64,000 nucleotides of DNA from assembly GCF_030068605.1 (NCBI RefSeq), contig NZ_JASJOU010000023.1, positions 1 to 64,000 of the forward strand, in the 5' to 3' direction. Position 1 is the stretch's first letter. Each line of letters opens with the position of its first letter. Source of the DNA: Xanthocytophaga agilis. GTDB lineage: Bacteria > Bacteroidota > Bacteroidia > Cytophagales > 172606-1. The notes below the pieces were generated by a model. That model had not been told where the DNA came from. It worked only from the letters and a program-made list of their open reading frames with translations, and made no database searches. Shown piece by piece: positions 27,341-37,169 of the stretch. A program made the position numbers and the translations under genes.

Positions 27341-28396
27341 TCATCTCTCGGGTAATGTAACTTCTTTTAAAATACGTTTTAAATCTGTCAGTATGCTTCC
27401 CATATCACGCAATACTGGTAGTGATGTGATTGCATGAATCTCGGCCAGACATTGTAGTTGAATCTGCTTCGCCTCTTCGATGCTGTCAGCTAACTTTGTA
27501 TAGGAAGCTTCTGAGCCAGACACTACGGCTTCTCCATACAAGGCAATACATTGAGCAGTGATCGCAATGGCAGATTTTAGACTTTCAGTAGCCCTACTGT
27601 CAGGCTTCCAGGCCATTTCAGTATATAAATCAAAAATAGCTCGCCTTACTCCCCGAATCTGTACTGTTATATGTTCCAGATAACGAACATTCTGGTCTAA
27701 TTCTGTTAATCTCTTTTTGACATGGGAAAGAAACGGAGTATAGCGTAATGCCTTTTCAGCTGTACGTGCAGCAAGAATAGCAGCCTCTGTTTTCTCTACC
27801 AACACTGCAATGGTTTCTCTAGCCTTCTGATTGTTCTCTTCACTCTCTAATAATAGTGTTAATTCACCTAAAGCCTGAGCCGATACACTGCTTAAAGTCA
27901 AAATATGGGTTTGTATAGTTGGAATAATTTTCTGAGGAACTATCAAGGCATTAACAGCAATGGCAATAGCAGAGCCTAAAAATGTCTCAACAACTCTGTT
28001 AAGCACATATCCTTGTGTACCGCCAAATGCTAATACAATAAATGAACTTACTGCCACCTGTGAAATAATCTGACTATTCATACGGAATACTTTTGCCAGA
28101 GCCATTCCCAACAGAATCACAAGAAAAATGGAAATTGTTCCCATAGGAAACCAGTGTCCAATCAGCATACTGACCAACACACCTCCTATTAAACCTATGA
28201 TACGTTGTGTAGCTTTTTCCCAGGAGTCAGCCACTGTTACCTGTACTGTCAGTATAGCAGCCAAGGGAGCAAAATATGGATACTGTGCATGTAATAGTTG
28301 AGCAGCTACAATCCATGATAAGGCAGCCGCTAGCGCCGTTTTAAATGCTTGCAATGAAAGTCCTAACTTCTCTAACAGAGCTAGAATCTGTTTCAT
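27341..28396 (-). CDS. FUSC-family (aromatic-acid-exporter-like) membrane protein
   Basis: 351 residues. The first about 170 form six hydrophobic helices beginning with FKTALAAALSWIVAAQLL and including YFAPLAAILTVQ and RIIGLIGGVLVS, typical of FUSC/ArAE proteins. The last 180 residues are a cytoplasmic helical domain (coiled-coil-like). Related proteins export aromatic carboxylic acids, but no membrane-fusion partner gene (AaeA-like) is nearby. The substrate is unknown. Its 3' end is 12 bases from that of the convergent EI24 gene. Confidence 0.85.
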   Translation of the reverse strand: MKQILALLEKLGLSLQAFKTALAAALSWIVAAQLLHAQYPYFAPLAAILTVQVTVADSWEKATQRIIGLIGGVLVSMLIGHWFPMGTISIFLVILLGMALAKVFRMNSQIISQVAVSSFIVLAFGGTQGYVLNRVVETFLGSAIAIAVNALIVPQKIIPTIQTHILTLSSVSAQALGELTLLLESEENNQKARETIAVLVEKTEAAILAARTAEKALRYTPFLSHVKKRLTELDQNVRYLEHITVQIRGVRRAIFDLYTEMAWKPDSRATESLKSAIAITAQCIALYGEAVVSGSEASYTKLADSIEEAKQIQLQCLAEIHAITSLPVLRDMGSILTDLKRILKEVTLPER

Positions 28397-28430
28397 AGAT
28401 GAAACCAGTTAATTTGGATGAAAGTACATA

Positions 28431-28473
28431 AAAAAGATGCCTGCACCAGAACATATTCTATCAAGTGCAGGCA
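28431..28473 (-). terminator. Terminator of the FtsI-like gene
   Basis: TGCCTGCAC/GTGCAGGCA stem around an 18-base loop. On the minus strand it is followed by a T-run (A-run at 28430-28435 on plus), just past the stop at 28505. Confidence 0.75.
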
Positions 28474-28504
28474 ATGTACACAAAAACTCTTTCCCTTAGC
28501 AGAA

Positions 28505-30625
28505 TTACATAGGCTCTTCTAACTGAATGGTGATAGTACTATTCTTTAATGCCAGACTTCCTGGAGATTGGGACTGGTTAACTACTCTCCCTTTTCCAGA
28601 ATACCGTACCCTCAGACCACGGTTTTCAAGAATATACAAAGCATCCCGCAATGTCATACCTGTTACATCGGGAACCTTACCAGGTTTACCCTGCCGGTTA
28701 GCCCAAGTAATACTTTTACTTCCTGCCACAGCGACTGCCCATTCCTGCAGATTTCCATCGGCATGATTGGAAATACCGATTTCATTGCACAGATACTGCA
28801 TATCATCGAGATTGCCAGCTCTCACAACCGGAAATCCAGAAACTTTACCTCGCTCGGGCATCATTTTATGCATTTCTACATCTAATGCATAAATCTTATC
28901 TGCTACTTCTTTAAATACCGGAGCAGCTACATCCGACCCATACTGTTCAAATCCCTGAGGTCCATCAATAACTACAATACAACTATATTTTGGACGATGA
29001 GCAGGGAAAAATCCGGCAAACGACGTATAATAACTTTTTGTATAACGTCCATTACGGAGCTTCTGGGTTGTCCCGGTTTTTCCTGCAATTTTATAGGCAC
29101 TACCTGCAATGTTTTTAGCTGTTCCACGCTCCACAACGCCTTCCAGCATTCGGGTAACTTTTTCAAGGGTTGCATCCGAACAAATTTTTTCGTTCATCAC
29201 ACGCCCCTGATAGGCTTCAAGAGTTTCATCCGCTGTACGTATTTGCCTCACAATAATAGGCTGGATCAGTTTTCCATGATTAGCAACAGCATTATAGAAG
29301 GTAAGAATCTGAAGAGGTGACATCTCGTTTTCATATCCGACAGCCATCCAAGGAAGAGACAAACCACTCCAGGTAGGATTTTTAGGGGTTCTGATTAATG
29401 GTACAGCCTCTCCCATCATCTGAAAACCTAAGGGTCTGGTAAGTCCGAAAGATTCAAGATAGTGAATAAAACGATCCGGCTTATTCCCAAAATTCTGATG
29501 AACCAGCTTGACAAATGCAATATTTGAGGACACTTCAAAAGCTTCCTGTACTGTCACTTTCCCATGAGCTTTTGCATCACGCATTACCCGATCGTAGAAC
29601 CGGTATTCTCCATTTCCTGTTTCAATACTGTCCATGGGTGACACTCTGGTTTCTTCAAGTAAGGCAATCATTGAGGCTAGCTTGAAAGTGGAACCAGGGT
29701 TAGTTCTACCTTGTGGACCTACTGCATAGTTATAATTTTCTCCATATACTCCTTCTCCTATTTTTCCAAGGTTGGCAATTGCCTTGATTTCACCGGTAGC
29801 TACTTCCATTACCATAACACAACCATAGTTAGCTCTGTGTTTCTGCAGAGCCCTCAACAATGAGGTTTCTGCCACATCCTGCACATTAATATTGATTGTA
29901 GTCTGGATATCGAATCCCTGTTCCGGATCTACCTCATCAGCATCCCCTATAGGCTTCCATGCTCCACCAGACATTCGCTGAAACAAAGCCCGTCCATTTT
30001 GTCCTGCCAGTTGTTTATTATAACTGAACTCCAGACCGGCACCTTGTTTCTTATCATTTAAAAACCCAATAGTTCGCTGAGCCAGAAATTTAAAAGGTCT
30101 GTACCGTCGATCCAATCGTTCAAAAATTACCCCTCCCTTATTACGGCCATACCGGAATATGGGCCACTTCTCCATCATCTTCTTACCCTGGTAATCTATT
30201 AGTTTTTGATTCATAACCAGGTACTGTTTCTGATCACCATCTTTCACGTGTTCATTAAACTTTCGGATATCTTTAATCCGACGACGGTATTCATCTGGAG
30301 TACGGTCGCCAAAGTAATTGGAGAGTAAGATAGCCAGAGAGTCTAATCCTTTCGCAATTGTAGTATCCTTTGCCACCGTGGGATCAATGGCTAGCCTGTA
30401 AAACGGCAAAGAGGTAGCCAGCAAACTACCATCATCTGCATAGATATTTCCCCGCACAGCTTTTACAATACGATAATCGGTCATACGCTTGCGAGCTATG
30501 GTATGCCATTTTGTTCCATCAACCCATTGTAACCAGACAATGCGCACAACAACTCCAATAGCAAATACAGCAACCAGAAGATAGGCTATCCGAACCCTTA
30601 CTAGTATGGCTTTTTTTATACTCAT
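28505..30625 (-). CDS. ftsI: FtsI-like penicillin-binding protein with C-terminal PASTA domain
   Basis: The 706 residues start with a short cytoplasmic tail and a signal anchor (about 10-30), then a dimerisation domain (50-230) and a transpeptidase. The active-site S312-T-F-K315 lies in NPGSTFKLAS; SSN and KTGTT follow. At the C-terminus (about 640-706) is one PASTA domain starting KVPDVTGMTLRDAL, as in FtsI/SpoVD proteins. It would cross-link peptidoglycan at the division septum. In most Bacteroidota ftsI sits in the dcw cluster after rsmH-ftsL and before murE, but none of those flanks it here. It could be a displaced ftsI or a second PBP3-type paralogue. Confidence 0.85.
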   Translation of the reverse strand: MSIKKAILVRVRIAYLLVAVFAIGVVVRIVWLQWVDGTKWHTIARKRMTDYRIVKAVRGNIYADDGSLLATSLPFYRLAIDPTVAKDTTIAKGLDSLAILLSNYFGDRTPDEYRRRIKDIRKFNEHVKDGDQKQYLVMNQKLIDYQGKKMMEKWPIFRYGRNKGGVIFERLDRRYRPFKFLAQRTIGFLNDKKQGAGLEFSYNKQLAGQNGRALFQRMSGGAWKPIGDADEVDPEQGFDIQTTININVQDVAETSLLRALQKHRANYGCVMVMEVATGEIKAIANLGKIGEGVYGENYNYAVGPQGRTNPGSTFKLASMIALLEETRVSPMDSIETGNGEYRFYDRVMRDAKAHGKVTVQEAFEVSSNIAFVKLVHQNFGNKPDRFIHYLESFGLTRPLGFQMMGEAVPLIRTPKNPTWSGLSLPWMAVGYENEMSPLQILTFYNAVANHGKLIQPIIVRQIRTADETLEAYQGRVMNEKICSDATLEKVTRMLEGVVERGTAKNIAGSAYKIAGKTGTTQKLRNGRYTKSYYTSFAGFFPAHRPKYSCIVVIDGPQGFEQYGSDVAAPVFKEVADKIYALDVEMHKMMPERGKVSGFPVVRAGNLDDMQYLCNEIGISNHADGNLQEWAVAVAGSKSITWANRQGKPGKVPDVTGMTLRDALYILENRGLRVRYSGKGRVVNQSQSPGSLALKNSTITIQLEEPM

Positions 30626-30933
30626 AGGTTTATAAAATGGTATCCAGAAGGATGTGTTGGTCTGCGATCATTCTGTTGTACAAAAATCGGAGATTGACAT
30701 TTCATTCGCAAACAGATTTTTACTTGCCTTTATTGTATCAGTGTGTTTTTATTCCTCAACACTTTATTCAGGAGAGTATTTGTTGATAATCCCTTCATAA
30801 AGGAAACGAAAAAATAAGCCACAAAAATTGCTTGTTAAATTGATATTTCTAATATTGAAACCCGCTTACATTGCTAACAAGTATTAATTCTGTGTATAAT
30901 TAAAGAAATTAGTAACCAGACTATCTATTCTGA
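30626..30933. other. Divergent intergenic region, no gene seen
   Basis: About 300 bases between two divergent genes, AT-rich, with no ORF or strong hairpin. Promoters for both sides must lie here, but no clear -33/-7 pair was found. Confidence 0.5.
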
Positions 30934-33900
30934 ATGAAACTAATTGAACAAGTATCTTTATGGTGCCGGGAAGGCAGTGCAGACAAGGTATATGAAGTAG
31001 ATCTATATGAAGTAGGAACAGATAAATATGTAGTAAACTTCCGTTATGGAAGACGGGGTGCAACATTGAAGGATGGAACAAAAACAGCTTCATCAGTAGA
31101 TCGTCCCAATGCAGATAAGATTTTTAATGCACTTATTGCTGAGAAAAAAAAGGGAGGATACCAGGAAACAGGCCGCTTTTCAGCAACACAGCAATCTACA
31201 GTCACAAGAACTGCCCCTACGGTTGTCAAAACTAATCAATACTCAGACAAAAAAGAGTTTATACTCGCCAAACTACGTGAGGCTAGTCAACCTGGTTTCA
31301 AGGATACTAAATGGCCTCTCTCACGTATTATCTGGCGTGTAGGGGAACTCCGTATCTTAGAAGCAGTTCCAGACTTAACTAAACTAGCAATTAAATCTGA
31401 TGCTCTCCAGCAATATTGTATCTGCTGGGCATTGGGTCGTTGTGGTGATCGGGGCGCTACTATTTTGCTGGAACAATTATATCTGGCAGCCGCCTCCAAA
31501 GATTTTGTAAAACGTATAGCGTTGGTTAGCCTTCTGGCATTGGCAGACGAAACAAAAAAGAATTTCCTTCTGGACAGTATTTTTCAAAAACTTCATCCGG
31601 ATATGCAGGCAGCTGTATTATCAGGAAAAACAGAGTCTGTACATTTTGCATTCAATGTAGGCATTGCAGAACGGACGATGACGTACGAAGTATTAGAACA
31701 CCTCTATCTGCTGTCAGAAAAATATTCTCATATACGGCCAGTAGTTGTTTCCTCACTACAGGTACTGGCATTACAACCCGGCATCTTCAAGTATATTCGT
31801 CATATTTATAAGATTGCAGAATTTCGGGAAGATGCAGAAGTGTTTGCAACAATAGCGTATCGGTTTGAAAAACAGAATTCGTATTTCCGTCAAAGTCGTT
31901 GGGGAGGAGGCACTTATGCACCTGGCACATGGGACTGGATCAACGATGCCAAAGCAGAAATGAATAAGAATAACAGCCGACTGGCATTTTCCAATAATAC
32001 AAAGGAATATTTTGTCCGTCGTAGCTGGCGTACCTTGCGTACTCTGGGGGAAGATCAGCAAAGCGAAAGCTATGCAAAATTGGCAACCGCTGTATTATTA
32101 CAGTATTCTGATAGTAAGGATAAAACAGATCCTCGTCAGGTTAACAATACGTGGTATGAATGGAACAGCCGAAGTTATAAAACCCGTGTTACCCATTACC
32201 CAGCATTCGCCAATAACTTAAATCTGTTTGCAATTCTGTATCAAAATAGCCCACGATACGAACTTAAGAAAAATACAAAAGCATGGCGTTTCAAAAACAA
32301 TGTAAAGTCTGATACGCTTTCAACACAAAGAGAAGAAGCATTTCCGGAACATTGGGATAAACATCCGGAATATCTTGTCCAACTTCTCATAGACAGTCGT
32401 TGTGAACTTGTACACGAATTTGCAGTAAGAGCACTGCGAGCCAATCCTAAGTTACAGGAAATAGCAGATAGCAAGTTTGCTGTCAAACTATTGGAAAAGG
32501 AATATGATGTAACTGTTCAATTAGGTCTTGAGTTGGTTAAACAGTTTTATAACCCACAGAATCCGGATGCCGAACTGGTTAGTCTAATTGTAAAACACCC
32601 TAAACAATTTGTCAGAGAATTAGGTAAGCAGTGGATTGAAGCGCAACCTGAGTATTTTGCCAGTCAGACATTTGTGTTTGCAGATCTGATTGTAAATCCA
32701 TACGAAGATGTGTGGGAATGGGGCCGTCTTCTTTTGAGCAAAGTTCATCTGACAGAAGAACAGGCTCAGATGCTAATTGTCAAGACAATCACTGAGTTAC
32801 TGGAATTAAACCCTGATGATCCTCAAAGCAATACCATTGCAGAGGGAGCTGGTTATACGTTGGTTACTTACTTTATCAGTCTCTTACAGGATGTGAGTCT
32901 GGAAGTAGTACAGGAATTGCTGCAACATCCCGTACCTATGGTTCAGGTATTAGGGGCAGGTATTCTTGTCAAACATGTAACTCCTGTTACTGAATTTCCT
33001 TCTGGTCTTATCTCATCTCTTATCAATTCGTCTGTACCGCAGGTACGTGGTATTGGTGTACAGTTATTCGGAAAATTACCTGATTCGCAACTACTTGCTA
33101 GTCAAGACATTTTGTTTGCATTTTGTACATCACCTTTTCCAGAAATACGTCAGGCAATCTTTCCAACTGTCAAAAAACTGGCGGCCCAATCTCCAGAATT
33201 TGGAGCAAGTTTCATTAAAGAGCTGATTCCGGTTTTACAACATAAGCAGGAAATAGAAGGCTTACATGAAGATCTGTTGTTGCTGATACAGGAAGGATTA
33301 ACTGCCTATCTCTCTTCTATATCAGCTGAAGATGCCTGGATTATGTTGGGGTCACGACGTGGAACCACACAACGTATAGGATTCCTAGTAATTAGACATA
33401 CCATCTCTCCTTCTCAGTTATCGGTTCGTGAGATCGTTAAAATGGCAAATCATGAACTACTGGATGTGAGGGAATATGCATGGATAATTTATACGCAACA
33501 GGTAGATCGAATGAAACAGGAAGCTAGTGAGGCACTACGAATTCTGGATGTAAAATGGAGTGACAGCCGGCGGTTTGGATTTGACTATTTCCGCCAACAT
33601 TTCACAGAAGAGGACTGGACACCTACTTTGTTGGTAAGTGTATGTGATAGTACACGTGATGATGTACAACAGTTTGGCAAAGAAATGATTACTAAGTTTT
33701 TCAAGACAGAAAACGGATCAGATTATTTACTTCAGCTTAGTCAGCATCCTTCACAAAACCTCCAGGTATTTGCAACCAATTACCTCGAACAGTTTGCCAC
33801 AGATAGTCTGGAGCATTTACAGAAACTGGAATTGTACTTTATTACCGTACTTTCTCAGGTAAACAGATCAGGAGTGGCTAAAACCCGTATATTCAATTTC

Positions 33901-34104
33901 TTAAGGCAGGAAGCGCTCAAAAATGAGCAAGCAGCCACCTTGGTTAGCAAGATTATAGCACGTCAGTCGGCCACTATGGCTATTGACAACAAAGCAGCTT
34001 GTATCCGGATTATGTATGATATCCGGAAAAGCTACCCGGCTATTGAATTGCCATTGACCTTAAAAGAAGTACCCGTATCGTATTCAACTAGCCCATTACA
34101 ATAA
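30934..34104 (+). CDS. WGR-domain protein with large helical-repeat region
   Basis: The N-terminal 80 residues form a WGR domain: W in SLWCREGSADKVYEVDL, then the YGRRGATLKDG core. WGR domains are found in eukaryotic PARPs and in bacterial MolR-like proteins and probably bind nucleic acid. The other about 970 residues are almost all helical, with repeating Leu/Ala-rich units of about 35-40 residues (for example LISSLINSSVPQVRGIG and ILFAFCTSPFPEIRQAI), resembling HEAT/ARM repeats that hold a large partner. No catalytic motif was found. The gene is 14 bases from the SWIM-domain gene and surely co-transcribed. The biological role is unknown. Confidence 0.8.
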   Translation: MKLIEQVSLWCREGSADKVYEVDLYEVGTDKYVVNFRYGRRGATLKDGTKTASSVDRPNADKIFNALIAEKKKGGYQETGRFSATQQSTVTRTAPTVVKTNQYSDKKEFILAKLREASQPGFKDTKWPLSRIIWRVGELRILEAVPDLTKLAIKSDALQQYCICWALGRCGDRGATILLEQLYLAAASKDFVKRIALVSLLALADETKKNFLLDSIFQKLHPDMQAAVLSGKTESVHFAFNVGIAERTMTYEVLEHLYLLSEKYSHIRPVVVSSLQVLALQPGIFKYIRHIYKIAEFREDAEVFATIAYRFEKQNSYFRQSRWGGGTYAPGTWDWINDAKAEMNKNNSRLAFSNNTKEYFVRRSWRTLRTLGEDQQSESYAKLATAVLLQYSDSKDKTDPRQVNNTWYEWNSRSYKTRVTHYPAFANNLNLFAILYQNSPRYELKKNTKAWRFKNNVKSDTLSTQREEAFPEHWDKHPEYLVQLLIDSRCELVHEFAVRALRANPKLQEIADSKFAVKLLEKEYDVTVQLGLELVKQFYNPQNPDAELVSLIVKHPKQFVRELGKQWIEAQPEYFASQTFVFADLIVNPYEDVWEWGRLLLSKVHLTEEQAQMLIVKTITELLELNPDDPQSNTIAEGAGYTLVTYFISLLQDVSLEVVQELLQHPVPMVQVLGAGILVKHVTPVTEFPSGLISSLINSSVPQVRGIGVQLFGKLPDSQLLASQDILFAFCTSPFPEIRQAIFPTVKKLAAQSPEFGASFIKELIPVLQHKQEIEGLHEDLLLLIQEGLTAYLSSISAEDAWIMLGSRRGTTQRIGFLVIRHTISPSQLSVREIVKMANHELLDVREYAWIIYTQQVDRMKQEASEALRILDVKWSDSRRFGFDYFRQHFTEEDWTPTLLVSVCDSTRDDVQQFGKEMITKFFKTENGSDYLLQLSQHPSQNLQVFATNYLEQFATDSLEHLQKLELYFITVLSQVNRSGVAKTRIFNFLRQEALKNEQAATLVSKIIARQSATMAIDNKAACIRIMYDIRKSYPAIELPLTLKEVPVSYSTSPLQ

Positions 34105-34118
34105 TAATAATCAGCTAT

Positions 34119-35777
34119 ATGCTTTTTAACTATAAATTTCATGGTAGCACCTCAGTAAGCAGCAATGCCAGTGCGGTAGATATGTCCTTTGCACCGGATA
34201 CTTTGCGTCAGCCTACCTATTTCTCTGGTGTACTTGCCAAAAATATTAACTTCAGAGAAGCTATGTCCGCATTGCATGATGTGGTAGTATCTGATCTCCG
34301 GTTTAAACCCAAAGACAAAACAGCATATAAAGAATGGGCTGCCAGCCAAGAAGCTATGTGGATGGCTGAGTTTGGAGCTGAATATCAAGCTAATCTGAAA
34401 TCCAAACTATCTGAACTACGGGAAGAGCTCTCCACACTACAGCAGAACAGATCCAAGTTGATGGACCCGTTCTATAAGGCCCAGCGTAAATACTTTGATT
34501 ACCTCTATCAGAAAGATCGTGACTTCTGGTTTGTACTTGATCCAGTCATTACTGTTCATCCGGATGAAATCTTCTTTGAATGTTTCAGCCAGGACGAATC
34601 CACCTATGGCAAACTGGGATGTAATTATGAAGTATTCAAAAACATCAATGAGTTTGAGTGTGGTACAACCAACATCGACTACTCTGCAGACCTCTATAAC
34701 GAGTTTCAGAAGATCCGGAATTACAAAGAAACTAACTTTACTGTTGACCCAAGCGGTTTCCAAGTACAAACTACTAATGAAGATGCCTATACAGAGGTAA
34801 AGATAGATTTACCAGATAGCTGGGTGCGAGGGTTTCTTCAGGTTAGTTCGGCTATGACCCTACCTGCTCATACATTTGAGTTACATCCTATGGATGTGCA
34901 CAATATCTGTTTCATACTACGCAGGCAAAAAGAGAAGTTAGGCCCACGCTCCATCCGATTTGTGCTTAAACCTGGTGAGCCTGTCAAACTAATATTTGAA
35001 CCCTGGAATCATGAATTGGTTTGTCGCCGTTCGATCTATCTGGGTAGTGAACCTGCTGAAATCCGGTTGTGGGGCCGCCGTCGCTTGCTGATTTTGGAAA
35101 GATTAATTCCTGTAACACAAAAGTTTACTGTTCATATGCTGGGTAATGGTATGCCATCTTTCTTTATTGCAGATCTTGGCTATATGAACTTTACTCTGGG
35201 CTTATCTGGCTGGACAGCCAATGATTGGTCTCGTGCGGGCAATTTTGACCTGATGGCGCCACGTGCAGAAGTTGACAATTTTACCAAAGAGCGTATCTTT
35301 AAAGCTCTTCGGGAAAACTGGAGAGAATCATCTGTGTCTCTTTCTCAACGTTTAGGGTTAGACAAGAAGCTGATTGAAGGGGCACTCTCTGCTTATACTC
35401 AGGCAGGACGCGCTATCTATGACCTCAATCAGAAAGTATACAGAGTGAGAGAACTCACTCAGGAACCACTTCCGATGGATAAACTCCGTTTCGATAATCC
35501 ACGAGAAGCGACTGCCAATGAGTTTGTAGCGAATAAAGCCGTCAATGTACAGGCGACCCAAACTCCAAATGGATTAAAATTAAATGGTGTTGTAAAGGAC
35601 AAAAACCAACAATATAAACCAGAAGTAATTATTGATAAAGATGAACGCATGGTTCAAGCCACCTGTACTTGTAATTTCTTTGTACAAAATAAGCTATATA
35701 AAGGACCTTGTGAACATATTCTGGCACTACGCATTGCACATAACAAACAAAGCTGGTGGACAAAGTTTTTGAACTAA
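34119..35777 (+). CDS. SWIM zinc-finger protein, partner of the WGR protein
   Basis: 552 residues, no membrane segment. The C-terminal CTCNFFVQNKLYKGPCEH (C516, C518, C531, H533) is a SWIM zinc finger (CxC...CxH), a module that binds DNA or proteins. Residues about 100-120 are helical and coiled-coil-like (LSELREELSTLQQNRSKL). The remainder is predicted globular, with a winged-helix-like piece before the finger (about 390-450, FKALRENWRESSVSLSQRL). No enzyme motif was seen. The start ATG is 14 bases after the WGR stop, indicating translational coupling. SWIM proteins occur in bacterial clusters beside MoxR/VWA ATPases, but none is present here. Confidence 0.82.
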   Translation: MLFNYKFHGSTSVSSNASAVDMSFAPDTLRQPTYFSGVLAKNINFREAMSALHDVVVSDLRFKPKDKTAYKEWAASQEAMWMAEFGAEYQANLKSKLSELREELSTLQQNRSKLMDPFYKAQRKYFDYLYQKDRDFWFVLDPVITVHPDEIFFECFSQDESTYGKLGCNYEVFKNINEFECGTTNIDYSADLYNEFQKIRNYKETNFTVDPSGFQVQTTNEDAYTEVKIDLPDSWVRGFLQVSSAMTLPAHTFELHPMDVHNICFILRRQKEKLGPRSIRFVLKPGEPVKLIFEPWNHELVCRRSIYLGSEPAEIRLWGRRRLLILERLIPVTQKFTVHMLGNGMPSFFIADLGYMNFTLGLSGWTANDWSRAGNFDLMAPRAEVDNFTKERIFKALRENWRESSVSLSQRLGLDKKLIEGALSAYTQAGRAIYDLNQKVYRVRELTQEPLPMDKLRFDNPREATANEFVANKAVNVQATQTPNGLKLNGVVKDKNQQYKPEVIIDKDERMVQATCTCNFFVQNKLYKGPCEHILALRIAHNKQSWWTKFLN

Positions 35778-35907
35778 AAGGTTTGCTTTTTATTTTGCTT
35801 ATTTACATATTTGAGCGTAGACAGTAGACTTTCAAAGTCATAAAGACCTTGCAACCCGATTGATGTATCGTCAATCATGTTTAGAGTTTACTCACGCATC
35901 ATGAGCT

Positions 35908-36010
35908 TGCTCTTGACTAAGCGGATAATGCACTACTGTAGCTATTGCAGTTCTATTTCAGGAAATCAATGAGACTACAGTAGTGCATATCCGCATCGAG
36001 TTGAGCAATC
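35908..36010. repeat. Imperfect long inverted repeat (about 100 bp element)
   Basis: The left arm at 35921-35941 pairs with the right arm at 35975-35994 with one bulged A; the shared core is GCACTACTGTAG. Outside, TTGCTC (near 35908) pairs with GAGCAA (near 36003) across a partly mismatched segment. The loop is 33 bases. No coding potential. It resembles a short palindromic repeat or MITE-like unit or a structured RNA, and lies after the SWIM gene. Confidence 0.65.
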
Positions 36011-36053
36011 CCATCCTAAGTATTGTACGAAGGTACTTTGTAGCTACTGTCAA

Positions 36054-36094
36054 AATTATAAAAAAGAAAGCCCCGATCCTAGATCGGGGCTTTC
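36054..36094 (-). terminator. Terminator of the small HTH gene
   Basis: GAAAGCCCCGATC/GATCGGGGCTTTC stem with 3-base loop. The A-run to its left (plus strand) becomes a U-run on minus, so it most likely ends the HTH-gene transcript arriving from 36271. Confidence 0.75.
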
Positions 36095-36270
36095 TCATAT
36101 AGTACTTGTAGAGTAAAAAACTTACTTTTGCATTAAGCTTGAATACCTGCCATGTATATATTTCAGCTATATGTCACCTCATCCAATAACATATTTAGAA
36201 AATTATTTACTACAGTTAAAATATAGGTATTATTCAATCTTTTGTAACACCTATATTCTGTTGTAAACTC

Positions 36271-36549
36271 CTACCCAACTTTTTCCAGTACACTTTTTGT
36301 TAATTGCGGATCTTTGAACTCATAGCCAGGATTAATAATATCATCTACTTTGCAATTGAGAACTTCGGATAATGCTATTAACACATGTACATCATTGTCT
36401 TTTTCCTGAATAACACGATAATACTTACTTTGTGTGCAACTGGTTTTTTGCATTACCGATCGACGTATAAGTCCAATCTGATCATAGGGTAATCGTTGCA
36501 ATCTTTTTAAAATATTCCACTTTAATTCTTTATCCGACTCTATTTGCAT
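36271..36549 (-). CDS. Small XRE-like helix-turn-helix protein
   Basis: 92 residues. The segment at about 33-48 (MQKTSCTQSKYYRVIQ) and the following LIALSEVLNCKVDDIINP fit the recognition helix and last helix of an XRE-type HTH. No other domain. ATG start. Probably a DNA-binding regulator; its targets cannot be read. It lies alone, with 620 bases of non-coding DNA upstream. Confidence 0.6.
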   Translation of the reverse strand: MQIESDKELKWNILKRLQRLPYDQIGLIRRSVMQKTSCTQSKYYRVIQEKDNDVHVLIALSEVLNCKVDDIINPGYEFKDPQLTKSVLEKVG

Positions 36550-37169
36550 ATTTGAAAATATAGTAACAGTATTAGAAATAGTACAGGCTCGTAATTTGTA
36601 ATATATTAATTTTATACAATTCGATAAAATTGTTAGTAGGGCATTTCCGATAAAAGTAAATATGATTAGTTACACTTTTTCATAAATACAATTCCGACTT
36701 TGATTATCAATATTTTGAAATATCCTGTATTGTATTATATACAAGTTTGTAAATCCAAAACTATGCTAAACCTATACCAACAATCCACTGACATTCAAAT
36801 ACATAAATCGACCACCTATTTCACTTACTGGTATTTAATGTAGGTCTATATTTTTTTCTGTCTTTTACTATGTAATCAGCTATTCTCAATGTTGCTACTG
36901 TAGTATAGATAAATAGGATTTCTCCCAGAAAATCTTCAGTTCTCGTGAAACATACATACGAAAAAAAGATAAATAGGGTTTGGATGTTTTCTATAGAATG
37001 GAAAAAGATGACGATTAATCTCTATCACTTACTGAGCCAGAGAAAGAGGAGATAAGCATATGTTGAGAGGAACTATTCAAAACAATGAAGTCTATCCTTT
37101 TTATAAAACACTCATTCACTGAAAGTTATATCCGTCCATTTTAAATAGATCATCTATAAAGTGTACCAA
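36550..37169. other. AT-rich intergenic region, no gene seen
   Basis: About 620 bases of strongly AT-rich DNA with many stops in all frames. A direct repeat GATAAATAGG occurs twice (near 36906 and 36968). No hairpin with a T-tail, RNA gene or credible ORF was seen. Confidence 0.55.
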
